From DATGFB01 sp032160545 (lineage in GTDB: Bacteria > Actinomycetota > Actinomycetes > Mycobacteriales > Jatrophihabitantaceae): 24,567 nt of DNA. Shown piece by piece: positions 14,530-21,601 of the stretch. Positions within the stretch are counted from its first letter, which is position 1. Each line of letters begins with the position of its first letter. The notes beneath the pieces are model-generated. The model did not search any database. It was not told where the DNA came from and saw nothing but the letters and a program-made list of their open reading frames with translations. Both the position numbers and the translations under genes were made by a program. Location of the stretch: positions 1 to 24,567 of the forward strand of contig JAVHVN010000020.1 in assembly GCA_032160545.1 (NCBI GenBank). Reading direction: 5' to 3'.

Positions 14530-15393
14530 ATGACGTCATCGCTCGCCGCGCGGTCCGGAACCTTCGCCCTCGGAGGCGATCTGCAGGTCAACAGGCTGGG
14601 CTACGGGACCATGCAGTTGACCGGCCCCGGAATCTGGGGCGATCCGAAGGACCCGGACGAGGCGGTGCGGGTGTTGCGCCGTGCGGTCGAGCTCGGGGTC
14701 AACTTCATCGACACTGCCGACTCGTACGGCCCGTTCGTCGCCGAGCTCTTGATCAACAAGGCGCTGCGCCCTTATCCGGCGGAGCTCGTCATCGCCACCA
14801 AAGCCGGCCTGACCAGGTCCGGCCCGGGGGACTGGCGGCCGGTGGGGCGACCGGAGTACCTGCGGCAGCAGGCGATGTTGAGCCTGCGCCACCTCGGCCT
14901 CGACACCATCCCGCTCTTCCAGCTGCACCGCATCGACGCGAAGGTGCCGCTGGCCGACCAGGTCGGCGAGCTGGCATTGCTGCAGCAGGAGGGCAAGATC
15001 CGCCACATCGGGCTCTCCGAGGTGAGCGTGGCTCAGCTGGGCGAGGCCCAGCGCACCGCGAGGATCGTCTCGGTGCAGAACCTGTACAACCTCGCCGATC
15101 GCCGGGCCGAGGACTTGCTCGACCATGCCGAGCGCGAAGGGATCGCGTTCATCCCGTGGTTCCCGCTCGCGACCGGGAAGCTGGCCGAGGGCGCTGGACC
15201 GCTTCGCGAGATCGCCGAGCGACGCGGCGTTTCGCCGTCCCAGCTGGCATTGGCGTGGCTGCTGTACCGGTCGCCGGTGATGCTGCCGATTCCCGGCACC
15301 TCGACCGTTGCCCACCTCGAGGACAACATGGCCGCCGCGGCGGTCGAGTTGAGCGACGACGACGTGCAGCGGCTCACCGCGGCCGTCGGCTGA
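14530..15393 (+). CDS. aldo/keto reductase
   Basis: 287-residue TIM-barrel NADPH-dependent oxidoreductase. The catalytic tetrad is in place: D61 and Y66 (FIDTADSYG), K91 (ATKAG) and H133 (FQLHRID). The NADPH-binding end carries IPGTSTVAHLEDN. This pattern fits the bacterial AKR11/13-like group; the substrate is unknown. ATG 14530 has GAGGAG about 8 nt upstream. It is divergent from the STAS gene and overlaps the 3' end of the TraR/DksA-type gene by 20 nt on the opposite strand. Confidence 0.93.
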   Translation: MTSSLAARSGTFALGGDLQVNRLGYGTMQLTGPGIWGDPKDPDEAVRVLRRAVELGVNFIDTADSYGPFVAELLINKALRPYPAELVIATKAGLTRSGPGDWRPVGRPEYLRQQAMLSLRHLGLDTIPLFQLHRIDAKVPLADQVGELALLQQEGKIRHIGLSEVSVAQLGEAQRTARIVSVQNLYNLADRRAEDLLDHAEREGIAFIPWFPLATGKLAEGAGPLREIAERRGVSPSQLALAWLLYRSPVMLPIPGTSTVAHLEDNMAAAAVELSDDDVQRLTAAVG

Positions 15394-15772
15394 CGGCCGC
15401 CGCGCAGTCCACGCACAGCCGCGCGGCGGGCTGCGCGGCGAGTCGCTCGGCGGCGATGGGCTGGCCACACGAGGCGCACGTCCCGTAGCTGCCGGCCCGC
15501 ACGCGTTCGATCGCCACCTCCAGGTCCGCCAGCCGCTGCCTGGTCTGCTCGATGACCGCGGCGAGCTGCGCTCGCTCGAAGGCGATGGTCGATCCCTCGG
15601 GATCGTGCTCGTCGTCTGAGTTGGAATCGCGGGAGGCCGCCACCATCGCAGCGTGATCGCGTTGCAGCGCGTCCATCCTGGCCCGCGCCGCGGCGCGTTC
15701 GTCCATCAGCGCCCCGAGCGGCTGCGATGCGTTCACAACCTTCGGATGTACCCCGATCACGGGCCGCCACAC
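15374..15772 (-). CDS. TraR/DksA-type C4 zinc-finger protein
   Basis: 132 residues. The N-terminal half is predicted coiled coil (about 25-90, rich in Ala, Arg, Glu, Gln), and the C-terminus has a four-cysteine zinc finger, CASCGQPI ... LCVDC, as in DksA/TraR proteins that enter the RNA polymerase secondary channel. The family residue pattern SYGTCASCGQPIAAERL is clear. GTG 15772 is chosen because AGGAAGG lies about 5 nt upstream on the minus strand; ATG 15706 would give 110 residues. The acidic tip segment is DSNSDDEHDPEGS. Its last 20 nt overlap the aldo/keto reductase 3' end antisense. Regulation through RNA polymerase is inferred from the family. Confidence 0.88.
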   Translation of the reverse strand: MWRPVIGVHPKVVNASQPLGALMDERAAARARMDALQRDHAAMVAASRDSNSDDEHDPEGSTIAFERAQLAAVIEQTRQRLADLEVAIERVRAGSYGTCASCGQPIAAERLAAQPAARLCVDCAAAVSRRPR

Positions 15773-15810
15773 CGCTGCCTTCCTTGCCCAGATCGAGTAC
15801 GTAGCTGGCT

Positions 15811-15837
15811 GGAAATAGTTCGATCGAACGAATTTCC
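15811..15837. promoter_or_regulatory. long dyad operator-like element between the DksA-type and GH16 genes
   Basis: A perfect 12-bp palindrome GTTCGATCGAAC (15818-15829) is flanked by GGAAAT (15811-15816) and ATTTCC (15832-15837), giving a 27-bp imperfect inverted repeat with 1- and 2-nt offsets between arms. It lies 39 nt upstream of the DksA-type start codon and 26 nt upstream of the GH16 -35 element, suitable for a regulator of either gene. It has the half-sites of an SOS box in the opposite order, so it is not a LexA site. Confidence 0.5.
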
Positions 15838-15862
15838 GCGGCGTATGTCCTGATTGGTACGG

Positions 15863-15892
15863 TTGCCCAGCCCGTGAAGTCGGCGTTAAGAT
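15863..15892 (+). promoter_or_regulatory. sigma-70-type promoter for the GH16 gene
   Basis: TTGCCC at 15863-15868 and TAAGAT at 15887-15892 are separated by 18 nt. The -10 lies 76 nt before the GH16 start codon, leaving a leader of about 70 nt with AAGGA just before the ATG. Confidence 0.5.
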
Positions 15893-15968
15893 TCGTCGCG
15901 AGCGGGGCAGGGACCCGACGCCACGGATGGGGATCCGGCGCGCGTCGCAAGCTCCAAGGACTATCCGC

Positions 15969-17039
15969 ATGTTCCGCTCTCTCAGACCCCTCCTGATCGT
16001 GATTCCGCTCGTCGCCGCGCTGCTGGCCATGTCATCGGTCAGTGCCCAGGCGCGGGTGCGCTGGCCGAGGCCGAAGCCGACGACAACCACGGCAAGCCCG
16101 ACACCTACTCCGGCCAAGACGACCGCGACGCCGACGCCGACGCCGACCAGCGCGACGCCGACCACGACGACCGTGAGCGCCACGCCGACCACGACGAGCG
16201 CAAGTCCGACGCCGACACCCACGGGCACGACATCGCCATCGACTGCGTGCGGCGGGGAGCAGGTCATCAAGAACACCGGAGCGTACTGGGCCTGCACCTT
16301 CGACGACGAGTTCGACGGCACCACGCTGGACACGTCGAAGTGGGTCGTTCAGACGACGGCCGCGAGTGCGTTCACCTCCGGCGCAGCCCCTGCGAGGGCC
16401 TGCTACGTCAACAGCCCGAACAACCTCGCCGTATCCGGCGGATACCTTTACCTGGGCGTGCGCAAGGAGGCCGGATACTTCACCTGCGCGAGCCCGACCG
16501 GCGCGTTCACGACGCAGTTCACCGCGGCCAGCGTCATGTCGTACGGCAAGTTCAGCCAGACCTACGGCCGGTTCGAGGTGCGGGCCAAGTTCCCGGCGAG
16601 CACGGTGGCCGGGCTGCAGGAGACCCTGTGGCTCTGGCCGAACAAGCCGACGCTCTACGGCACCTGGCCCCTGTCGGGTGAGATCGACTTCGCCGAGATC
16701 TACAGCCTCTACAACGATCGGTCGATCCCGTACGTGCACTACGTCCCGGCGACGCTCGACACGAACGTCACCAACAACTACTGCACGATCAGCAACCTGA
16801 ACGCGTTCCACGACTACGCGGTCGAGTGGACGCCGACCTCGATCAAGGTCACCTACGACGGCAAGACCTGCATCAACGATCCGTGGCTCGCCGCGGCGCC
16901 GTTGACAGGCCTCCAGCCGTTCGACCAGCCGTTCTTCCTCGCGCTGACGCAGGCGCTCGGAGTCGGGGCCAATGCCTACACGGCGAACACCCCGCTGCCC
17001 GCGTACACCACGGTCGACTACGTGCGGGCGTGGCAGTAA
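15969..17039 (+). CDS. secreted glycoside hydrolase family 16 (beta-glucanase-like)
   Basis: 356 residues. A Sec signal peptide (1-28, hydrophobic LLIVIPLVAALLAM, then SAQA) is followed by a Thr/Pro-rich linker (about 36-92) and a GH16 domain (about 95-356). The catalytic motif is GEIDFAE at 237-243, with nucleophile E238, D240 and acid/base E243 of the canonical ExDxxE. Family aromatic residues are present (FDDEFDG, YGRFEVRAKFP, ETLWLWP, VEWTP). The enzyme should cleave beta-1,3 or mixed-linkage glucans or galactans; exact substrate unknown. ATG 15969 has AAGGA 8 nt upstream, better than the in-frame ATG 15927. No carbohydrate-binding module is seen. Confidence 0.92.
   Translation: MFRSLRPLLIVIPLVAALLAMSSVSAQARVRWPRPKPTTTTASPTPTPAKTTATPTPTPTSATPTTTTVSATPTTTSASPTPTPTGTTSPSTACGGEQVIKNTGAYWACTFDDEFDGTTLDTSKWVVQTTAASAFTSGAAPARACYVNSPNNLAVSGGYLYLGVRKEAGYFTCASPTGAFTTQFTAASVMSYGKFSQTYGRFEVRAKFPASTVAGLQETLWLWPNKPTLYGTWPLSGEIDFAEIYSLYNDRSIPYVHYVPATLDTNVTNNYCTISNLNAFHDYAVEWTPTSIKVTYDGKTCINDPWLAAAPLTGLQPFDQPFFLALTQALGVGANAYTANTPLPAYTTVDYVRAWQ
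16071..16245 (+). repeat. Thr/Pro low-complexity linker repeats in the GH16 gene
   Basis: Imperfect tandem units based on ACGCCGACC (Thr-Pro-Thr) encode TPTPTP, TATPT and TTTT runs. The region is a flexible extracellular linker and a likely site of length variation and O-mannosylation (inference). Confidence 0.7.
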
Positions 17040-17052
17040 GCGACATCGCGTG

Positions 17053-17094
17053 ACGAACGGGGGCTGGAGCCGGCAGGCTCCAGCCCCCGTTCGT
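17053..17094. terminator. bidirectional terminator hairpin, perfect 19-bp stem
   Basis: ACGAACGGGGGCTGGAGCC (17053-17071), loop GGCA, and its exact reverse complement (17076-17094). It is 13 nt after the GH16 stop and 35 nt from the stop of the convergent deacetylase-GT2 gene. No U-tract on either side, common for actinobacterial terminators. Confidence 0.85.
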
Positions 17095-17129
17095 GTACCG
17101 CACCCCGGCGGGGGGTGCCCGAAATGCGA

Positions 17130-19223
17130 TCAGCTCAGGACGGGTGGTGCGGCTTCCAGCGTCCCGGTTCGCACGAGCTTGTGCCAGCGCAGCCGAACGC
17201 CGTACGCAGCGGTCGCAACGGATTCAACGACGACGAGATACATGAGCTGCCGGTACACGATCTGCTGCAGTGGCAGCGCCCATAGGGTGCGCAGTCGTTC
17301 GCCGTCGAGCCGGAAGGCGTAGACGGCGCCGACGAACTGGACCGCCAGAAAGCCCAGCCAGGTGAGGCCGAGAACGCGTGCGTCAGCCGTGAAGAGGCTG
17401 TATGCGGCCGTCAGGTCGATCAGCGGCGCGAGCAGCGGCAACAGCACCTGGAACAGGAGCAGGTAGGGAAGACCGCGCCGGCCGAACTGTCCCGCCGGTC
17501 CTCGTTGGATCACGGCGCGCCGGTGCTTCCACATCGCCTGCATCGTTCCGTAACACCACCGGTATCGCTGCCGCCACAGCTGGCCCAGTGTCGACGGAGC
17601 CTCCGTCCACGCACGCGCCCGTGGCGCGTAGACGACCCGCCAGCCGGCCCGGCAGATCGCCATCGTGAGGTCGGTGTCCTCGGCGAGGGTGTCGTCGCTG
17701 ACGCCGCCGACCTGATCGAGGGTGCGCCGGCGAAAGGCGCCGATGGCGCCGGGGACGGTCGGCATGCAGCGCAGCACGTCGAACATGCGCCGGTCAAGGT
17801 TGAACCCGATGACGTACTCGACGTGTTGCCAGCGTCCGATCAGTCCGGAGCGGTTACCGACCTTCGTGTTTCCGGAAACCGCACCGACCGTCGGGTCGGC
17901 GAGCGGCGCGACGAGCTGCATCAGCGCGTCGGGCTCGAACACCGTGTCGCCGTCGACGAGGACGAGAACGTCGTGACGCGCGTCGGCGATGCCGGTGTTC
18001 AGCGCCGCCGGCTTGCCGGCGTTGTCCTGGTGGATCAGTCGAAGGCCGGGCAGCCCGAGGTCGGTGACGATAGATGCCGTCTCGTCAGTCGAACCGTCGT
18101 CGACCACGATTACCTCGAATTGCGGGTATTGACTCGCCAGCAGCGTCCGGACGCAGGCCTCGATGCCGGCTTCCTCGTTGTACGCGGGCACGATGATCGA
18201 CACGCCTGGCAGATCTGACTGCGGGCCTGCGGTGGCGTCGCGGCCGGCATGCCGCCGAGCGAAGATCAGCAGCACGAGCACACGCAACACGGCAAGCACG
18301 CCGACGCAGATGAACAGCAGCCGCAGTATGGCGACGAGCCCGTTCGCCATCCCAACCGCCCCAAGGACGACGGTGCCGCGGATGCGTTGCCACGCGGTGG
18401 CGTGCGACCACGGCGACGCCACGCCGATGCCGTGCGAGATGGTCGTGAACCGGTATCCCCTGGCGAGCATCGCAGGGATGAACCGCTTGAGCGCAGCGAC
18501 GGTCTGGCTCCGGTCGCCCCCGCCGTCGTGCATCATGACGACGGCCCCGTCGTCGCCGGACGGAGTGGCGCCCGCGACGATCGAGGACACCCCAGGCTTG
18601 CGCCAGTCCTCGCTGTCGAGATCGGTCAGGACCACCCGGTACGGCCCGGCTCGGCTGATCGCCTGCCACTCGGCTGGGGTCAGGCTGCTCGGTTCCGAGG
18701 CGAACGGGGGCCGCAGCAGGTCGGTCGTGTAGCCGGTCACCGCGGCGATCGCGACCTGTGTCGTCGAGATCTCGACCGACTCCCGGGAGGCCGAGACGGC
18801 ACCGAGGTCCGGGTGGGTGAAGGTGTGCACGCCGATCTCGTCGCCGTGAGCGACCATGCGGCGGAGGACGGATTGATGCGCGCCGATGTGGGCCCCGATG
18901 ACGAAGAACGTGGCCGGCACGCCGTAGTGCTCGAGTACGTCGAGGACCTCGGGCGTGTAGTCGCTCGGCCCGTCGTCGAAGGTCAGTGCGATCGTTCGCG
19001 CAGGAAGCCGCAGTCCGGCGCTGGTGGGTCGAGTGGCGTCGAGGATCGGGCCGCCGTGGAGCACGTCGCTCGGCACCGCGGTCGCGCCGGCTCGGGCGGC
19101 TATCTGGACCGGATGTTCTCCGAGGGTGCCACCGGTGACGCCAGCGACGGTGAGAAGCGCACCGACTACGAGCAGCAACACGCCCAGGGTCAGCCAATGA
19201 GCGCGTGGACGTCGAGCTCTCAC
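17130..19223 (-). CDS. bifunctional polysaccharide deacetylase / family 2 glycosyltransferase
   Basis: 697-residue membrane protein. Order: N-terminal anchor (10-30); NodB deacetylase domain (about 75-265) with all motifs present: TFDDGP (81-86), HTFTHP (133-138), RPPF (171-174), D201/D206-W207 and HDGG (232-235); membrane segment(s) 284-321; GT2 domain with IIVPAYNEE (343-351), DDGSTD (375-380), VDGD (423-426), EDTD (515-518) and QRYRW (552-556); then C-terminal membrane segments (about 584-606, 615-636, 656-676). QxxRW marks processive synthases of chitin, hyaluronan, cellulose or PNAG type. The protein should polymerise and N-deacetylate an extracellular amino-sugar polymer (inference). 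The start is GTG 19223 with no Shine-Dalgarno, but GTGA overlaps the upstream gene stop: coupled translation. Confidence 0.9.
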   Translation of the reverse strand: MRARRPRAHWLTLGVLLLVVGALLTVAGVTGGTLGEHPVQIAARAGATAVPSDVLHGGPILDATRPTSAGLRLPARTIALTFDDGPSDYTPEVLDVLEHYGVPATFFVIGAHIGAHQSVLRRMVAHGDEIGVHTFTHPDLGAVSASRESVEISTTQVAIAAVTGYTTDLLRPPFASEPSSLTPAEWQAISRAGPYRVVLTDLDSEDWRKPGVSSIVAGATPSGDDGAVVMMHDGGGDRSQTVAALKRFIPAMLARGYRFTTISHGIGVASPWSHATAWQRIRGTVVLGAVGMANGLVAILRLLFICVGVLAVLRVLVLLIFARRHAGRDATAGPQSDLPGVSIIVPAYNEEAGIEACVRTLLASQYPQFEVIVVDDGSTDETASIVTDLGLPGLRLIHQDNAGKPAALNTGIADARHDVLVLVDGDTVFEPDALMQLVAPLADPTVGAVSGNTKVGNRSGLIGRWQHVEYVIGFNLDRRMFDVLRCMPTVPGAIGAFRRRTLDQVGGVSDDTLAEDTDLTMAICRAGWRVVYAPRARAWTEAPSTLGQLWRQRYRWCYGTMQAMWKHRRAVIQRGPAGQFGRRGLPYLLLFQVLLPLLAPLIDLTAAYSLFTADARVLGLTWLGFLAVQFVGAVYAFRLDGERLRTLWALPLQQIVYRQLMYLVVVESVATAAYGVRLRWHKLVRTGTLEAAPPVLS

Positions 19224-19768
19224 GGGCGCCCGGGAGTAGCGGTGGGCCGGCCGGGCGCGGTATTGCGCGCGGGCGGTGTCGTCGCGGCGCCGTGCGAAGC
19301 GATACTCGGAACTGGTGCTGCCCCGGTGGACGAGGGCGGCGCGGTGGACGCCGTCGAAACCGCGGTCCGGGAACCGCTCGGCGCTCCGGGGACCGGCGAC
19401 ACGAGGGCGGCAACCGTCGCCGAGGGCAGCACGGCGCCCGGACCGGTCACGGTGCCGGGCGAGGTGGCCCCACCGGCGCCCGAACCGGGGGCGGTCCCGC
19501 CCGGCTTGGCTGCCTCAGGTGGCGAGGTAGGACCGGGCGCGGACGGGCCGGCGCGGCCGACCCCTGGACCATGCGGTGGTTCACCGCTGGGCAGCCCTAC
19601 CGGCGCCCGCAGCCCGGGCATTGCGACATGCCCGAACACACTCAGCACGAGAACGCCCAGAGCCAATGCCAGCGCTGCGGCGACCGCCCGCAACGCAATC
19701 CGGACGGCACGCAGGCGCACGCCGGAGTCATCGACGAAAACGCCGTCACGACGCCGATGCTGAGCCAC
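19220..19768 (-). CDS. membrane-anchored Pro/Ala/Gly-rich protein coupled to the deacetylase-GT2
   Basis: 182 residues. A basic cytoplasmic N-terminus (1-20) and one membrane segment (about 25-47, RAVAAALALALGVLVLSVF) are followed by about 130 residues of low-complexity Pro/Gly/Ala/Ser/Thr, presumably extracytoplasmic. No known domain. The start is GTG 19768 because AGGAGG (plus-strand 19778-19783) lies 9 nt upstream on the minus strand; the frame is open to a TTG at 19846. Its stop overlaps the deacetylase-GT2 start by 4 nt, supporting a real gene whose product works with the synthase. The composition alone would not prove coding. Function unknown. Confidence 0.65.
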   Translation of the reverse strand: MAQHRRRDGVFVDDSGVRLRAVRIALRAVAAALALALGVLVLSVFGHVAMPGLRAPVGLPSGEPPHGPGVGRAGPSAPGPTSPPEAAKPGGTAPGSGAGGATSPGTVTGPGAVLPSATVAALVSPVPGAPSGSRTAVSTASTAPPSSTGAAPVPSIASHGAATTPPARNTAPGRPTATPGRP

Positions 19769-19910
19769 CTCGCGCGTCCTCCTCGGTCCGACCGCCGGTT
19801 TACCGTGCCGTTGCGGAATGGTCCGGGTCAGATCTCGCCAGGTCAACCGCCGCGTCCGTTCCGCGCCGTCCTGAGGGTAGAGGGCAACCGGATGCCGCGA
19901 AGGAACCGCC

Positions 19911-20162
19911 TCAGGTGGTGCGCCGGCCGCCGCTCATCCACGCGCCCGCAAAGGCGAGGACCGCGACGATTGCGGCAGCGATCCCATGCTTGGTGTGGTG
20001 GTGTGCGCTGCCGGCCTGGTGGCCGGGCAGGAACGCGGGAAGGTTGCTGGCCGTGTCGGCGAAGTACAGACCGGCGACGATCGCGAGGAGGACTCCGATG
20101 ATGACGAGAACGACCGTGGCCCACAGCGGGGCATTACGGTCGCTGCGCGAGATGTCAGTCAT
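19911..20162 (-). CDS. small two-helix membrane protein
   Basis: 83 residues with membrane segments at about 13-34 and 60-77 and a hydrophilic loop containing a histidine cluster (HHHTKH, 54-59). Short N-terminal MTDISRSDRNAP. ATG 20162. No characterised family recognised; such two-helix proteins are common in actinobacteria. The His cluster could bind metal, which is speculation. Followed by a 142-nt gap before the Pro-rich gene on the same strand. Confidence 0.65.
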   Translation of the reverse strand: MTDISRSDRNAPLWATVVLVIIGVLLAIVAGLYFADTASNLPAFLPGHQAGSAHHHTKHGIAAAIVAVLAFAGAWMSGGRRTT

Positions 20163-20238
20163 GCGGGTCAGCGTAGAACGCCGATCGGCCGCTGTGGATC
20201 ACCGGTCGTGAGCCGCAGAGGGGCGTGTCCGTCCTCGG

Positions 20239-21030
20239 TTACGAGCTGCTGATCCCAGATGCCGGCTGTATGTCGTTGCGGTGGCCGGCGAGATACGCGA
20301 CGAGCACGACGATCAGGCCGGCGGACACCACGGCTACCAGTCCGTCGCTGTAGCCCAGGCCGCCGGCGAAGGAGTGCGGCTTGCCGAACCAGTCGGCCAC
20401 CGAGGCGCCGAGGGGTCGCGTCAGCACGTAGGCGCTCCAGAACGCGACGACCGGATTCAGTCCGAATCGCCACCAGCCGAGTGCAGGGACTGCGATCGCC
20501 ACTGCGAAGAGCACTGCCGACCCGAAGAACCCGAGATGCAGCGTGGTCGCGGTGAGATCACCGACCGCGGTGCCGAGCGCGAACGTCGCCAGAACGGTCA
20601 GCCAGTAGTACGTCTCGCGTCTGCGGGTGACGATGCTGTGGATCGAAAGGGTTCCCTCGCTGCGATACCAGGACCGGAACAGCGACGCCACGACGATTGC
20701 GAAGAAGACCGTGCTGGGCCCGTACGGCACACCGAGGACGATGTGCACGGCGTCGGCGGCCATGGTGCCGAAGACGGCGACCATCGCGACGGCGAACCAG
20801 TAGGTCTCGGCTCGGTACGCCCGCGACCGGAACTGCCACCGCATCGCGAGCACGAACCCGACCAGCCCCATGACGCCGGCCAGCAGAATGTTCACCCGGG
20901 CCAGGGCGTCGGCGGCGGCCTCGCCCATCCCAGTGGTCAGCACCTTGATCACCCAGAAGAGTGCGGTGACGGCCGGGACCTTCGCAGCAACCGGTTCGAG
21001 CGCGTGATCGCTAACCCGACGATGATCCAT
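20239..21030 (-). CDS. DUF347 / COG4705-type multi-pass membrane protein
   Basis: 263 residues and about eight hydrophobic segments. Four internal repeats are visible, each starting with an aromatic-Trp pair and ending with a small residue-Asp exactly 16 residues later: F25-W26 to D41, Y77-W78 to D93, Y142-W143 to D158, F197-W198 to D213. The first, KVPAVTALFWVIKVLTTGMG, is the signature of the DUF347 repeat family. Function in the family is not established; the four intramembrane-facing Gly-x3-(Ala/Gly)-Asp units would suit cation transport (inference). ATG 21030. Probably separate from the DUF1003 gene upstream, given the hairpin between them. Confidence 0.82.
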   Translation of the reverse strand: MDHRRVSDHALEPVAAKVPAVTALFWVIKVLTTGMGEAAADALARVNILLAGVMGLVGFVLAMRWQFRSRAYRAETYWFAVAMVAVFGTMAADAVHIVLGVPYGPSTVFFAIVVASLFRSWYRSEGTLSIHSIVTRRRETYYWLTVLATFALGTAVGDLTATTLHLGFFGSAVLFAVAIAVPALGWWRFGLNPVVAFWSAYVLTRPLGASVADWFGKPHSFAGGLGYSDGLVAVVSAGLIVVLVAYLAGHRNDIQPASGISSS

Positions 21031-21122
21031 TCCGGGGATTGAACCCGGCCCGCCAAGGCACCGCCGATGCCCGCTCAGACCGCACTCATCGGAAACCCGT
21101 CGCTCACGTCACGGTCATCCGA

Positions 21123-21138
21123 CGGTGCGGGCGCACCG
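21123..21138 (-). terminator. hairpin downstream of the DUF1003 gene
   Basis: CGGTGCG (21123-21129) and CGCACCG (21132-21138) form a perfect dyad with a 2-nt centre (about 5 bp and a 6-nt loop in RNA). It lies 19 nt after the DUF1003 stop on the minus strand. No U-tract; short stem. Confidence 0.35.
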
Positions 21139-21157
21139 CGAGAACAACCGCCCGATG

Positions 21158-21553
21158 TCAGGGCCCGCAGACGTGCGCGTGGATCTCCCTTGCCAGCTCG
21201 GAGACGGTCTGCGTCAGCGCGGTGTTCGCTTCGATCAGCTCCTGCAACTTCGCGGTGTTCTTCAAGGTGTGCACTGCTACTTCGCTGCTGACCGAGTCGG
21301 CGCGCTTGGCGGAGATCAGCAGAATCGCGCCTTGCAATCCCGCGATCATGGACAGGAACAGGTTGAGCAGGATGAACGGGTACGGGTCGAAGCCGTGATT
21401 GCCGTTGAATCCGGCCCAGATCGCCATGCACCCGAGGAACGCGAACACGAACGGCCACGAACCCATGCCGTTGCGCACGACATCGGCCGCGCGCTCGCCC
21501 GCGGTCAGCTGGTCGGCGGTGCGGACTCCTGGGTGCAGATGCCAGTAACTCAT
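21158..21553 (-). CDS. DUF1003 family membrane protein
   Basis: 131 residues. VRNGMGSWPFVFAFLGCMAIWAGFN (about 27-50) and FDPYPFILLNLFLSMIAGLQGAILLIS (55-81) are the two membrane segments with the conserved FDPYPF(I/L)LLN motif of DUF1003. A C-terminal amphipathic helix (about 92-125) follows, and the protein ends VCGP. The N-terminal 25 residues contain His/Trp (SYWHLHPG). The function of the family is unknown. ATG 21553 has GAGAGG 5 nt upstream and is preferred to an in-frame start at 21586. Confidence 0.85.
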   Translation of the reverse strand: MSYWHLHPGVRTADQLTAGERAADVVRNGMGSWPFVFAFLGCMAIWAGFNGNHGFDPYPFILLNLFLSMIAGLQGAILLISAKRADSVSSEVAVHTLKNTAKLQELIEANTALTQTVSELAREIHAHVCGP

Positions 21554-21601
21554 GGCGGCCTCTCGACTCGTGATCAGTGCCGCCAAGCGTTTCCGCGACG
21601 T

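Noticed and set aside
15818..15829. LexA SOS box
   Set aside because: The mycobacterial-type box is TCGAAC-N4-GTTCGA; here the half-sites are inverted and adjacent (GTTCGATCGAAC).
18249..19763. Plus-strand ORF of 504 codons opposite the deacetylase-GT2 and its partner
   Set aside because: No recognisable domain; the minus strand carries all NodB and GT2 motifs. The part opposite the Pro-rich gene was harder to judge, but a GTGA overlap and AGGAGG site favour the minus strand.
21024..21110. Complete tRNA gene on the minus strand
   Set aside because: A T-arm and a possible 17-nt arm (GGGCA-TCGGCGG-TGCCT) are present, but position 33 would be C, the variable loop is too long, and no D-arm or acceptor pairing is found.
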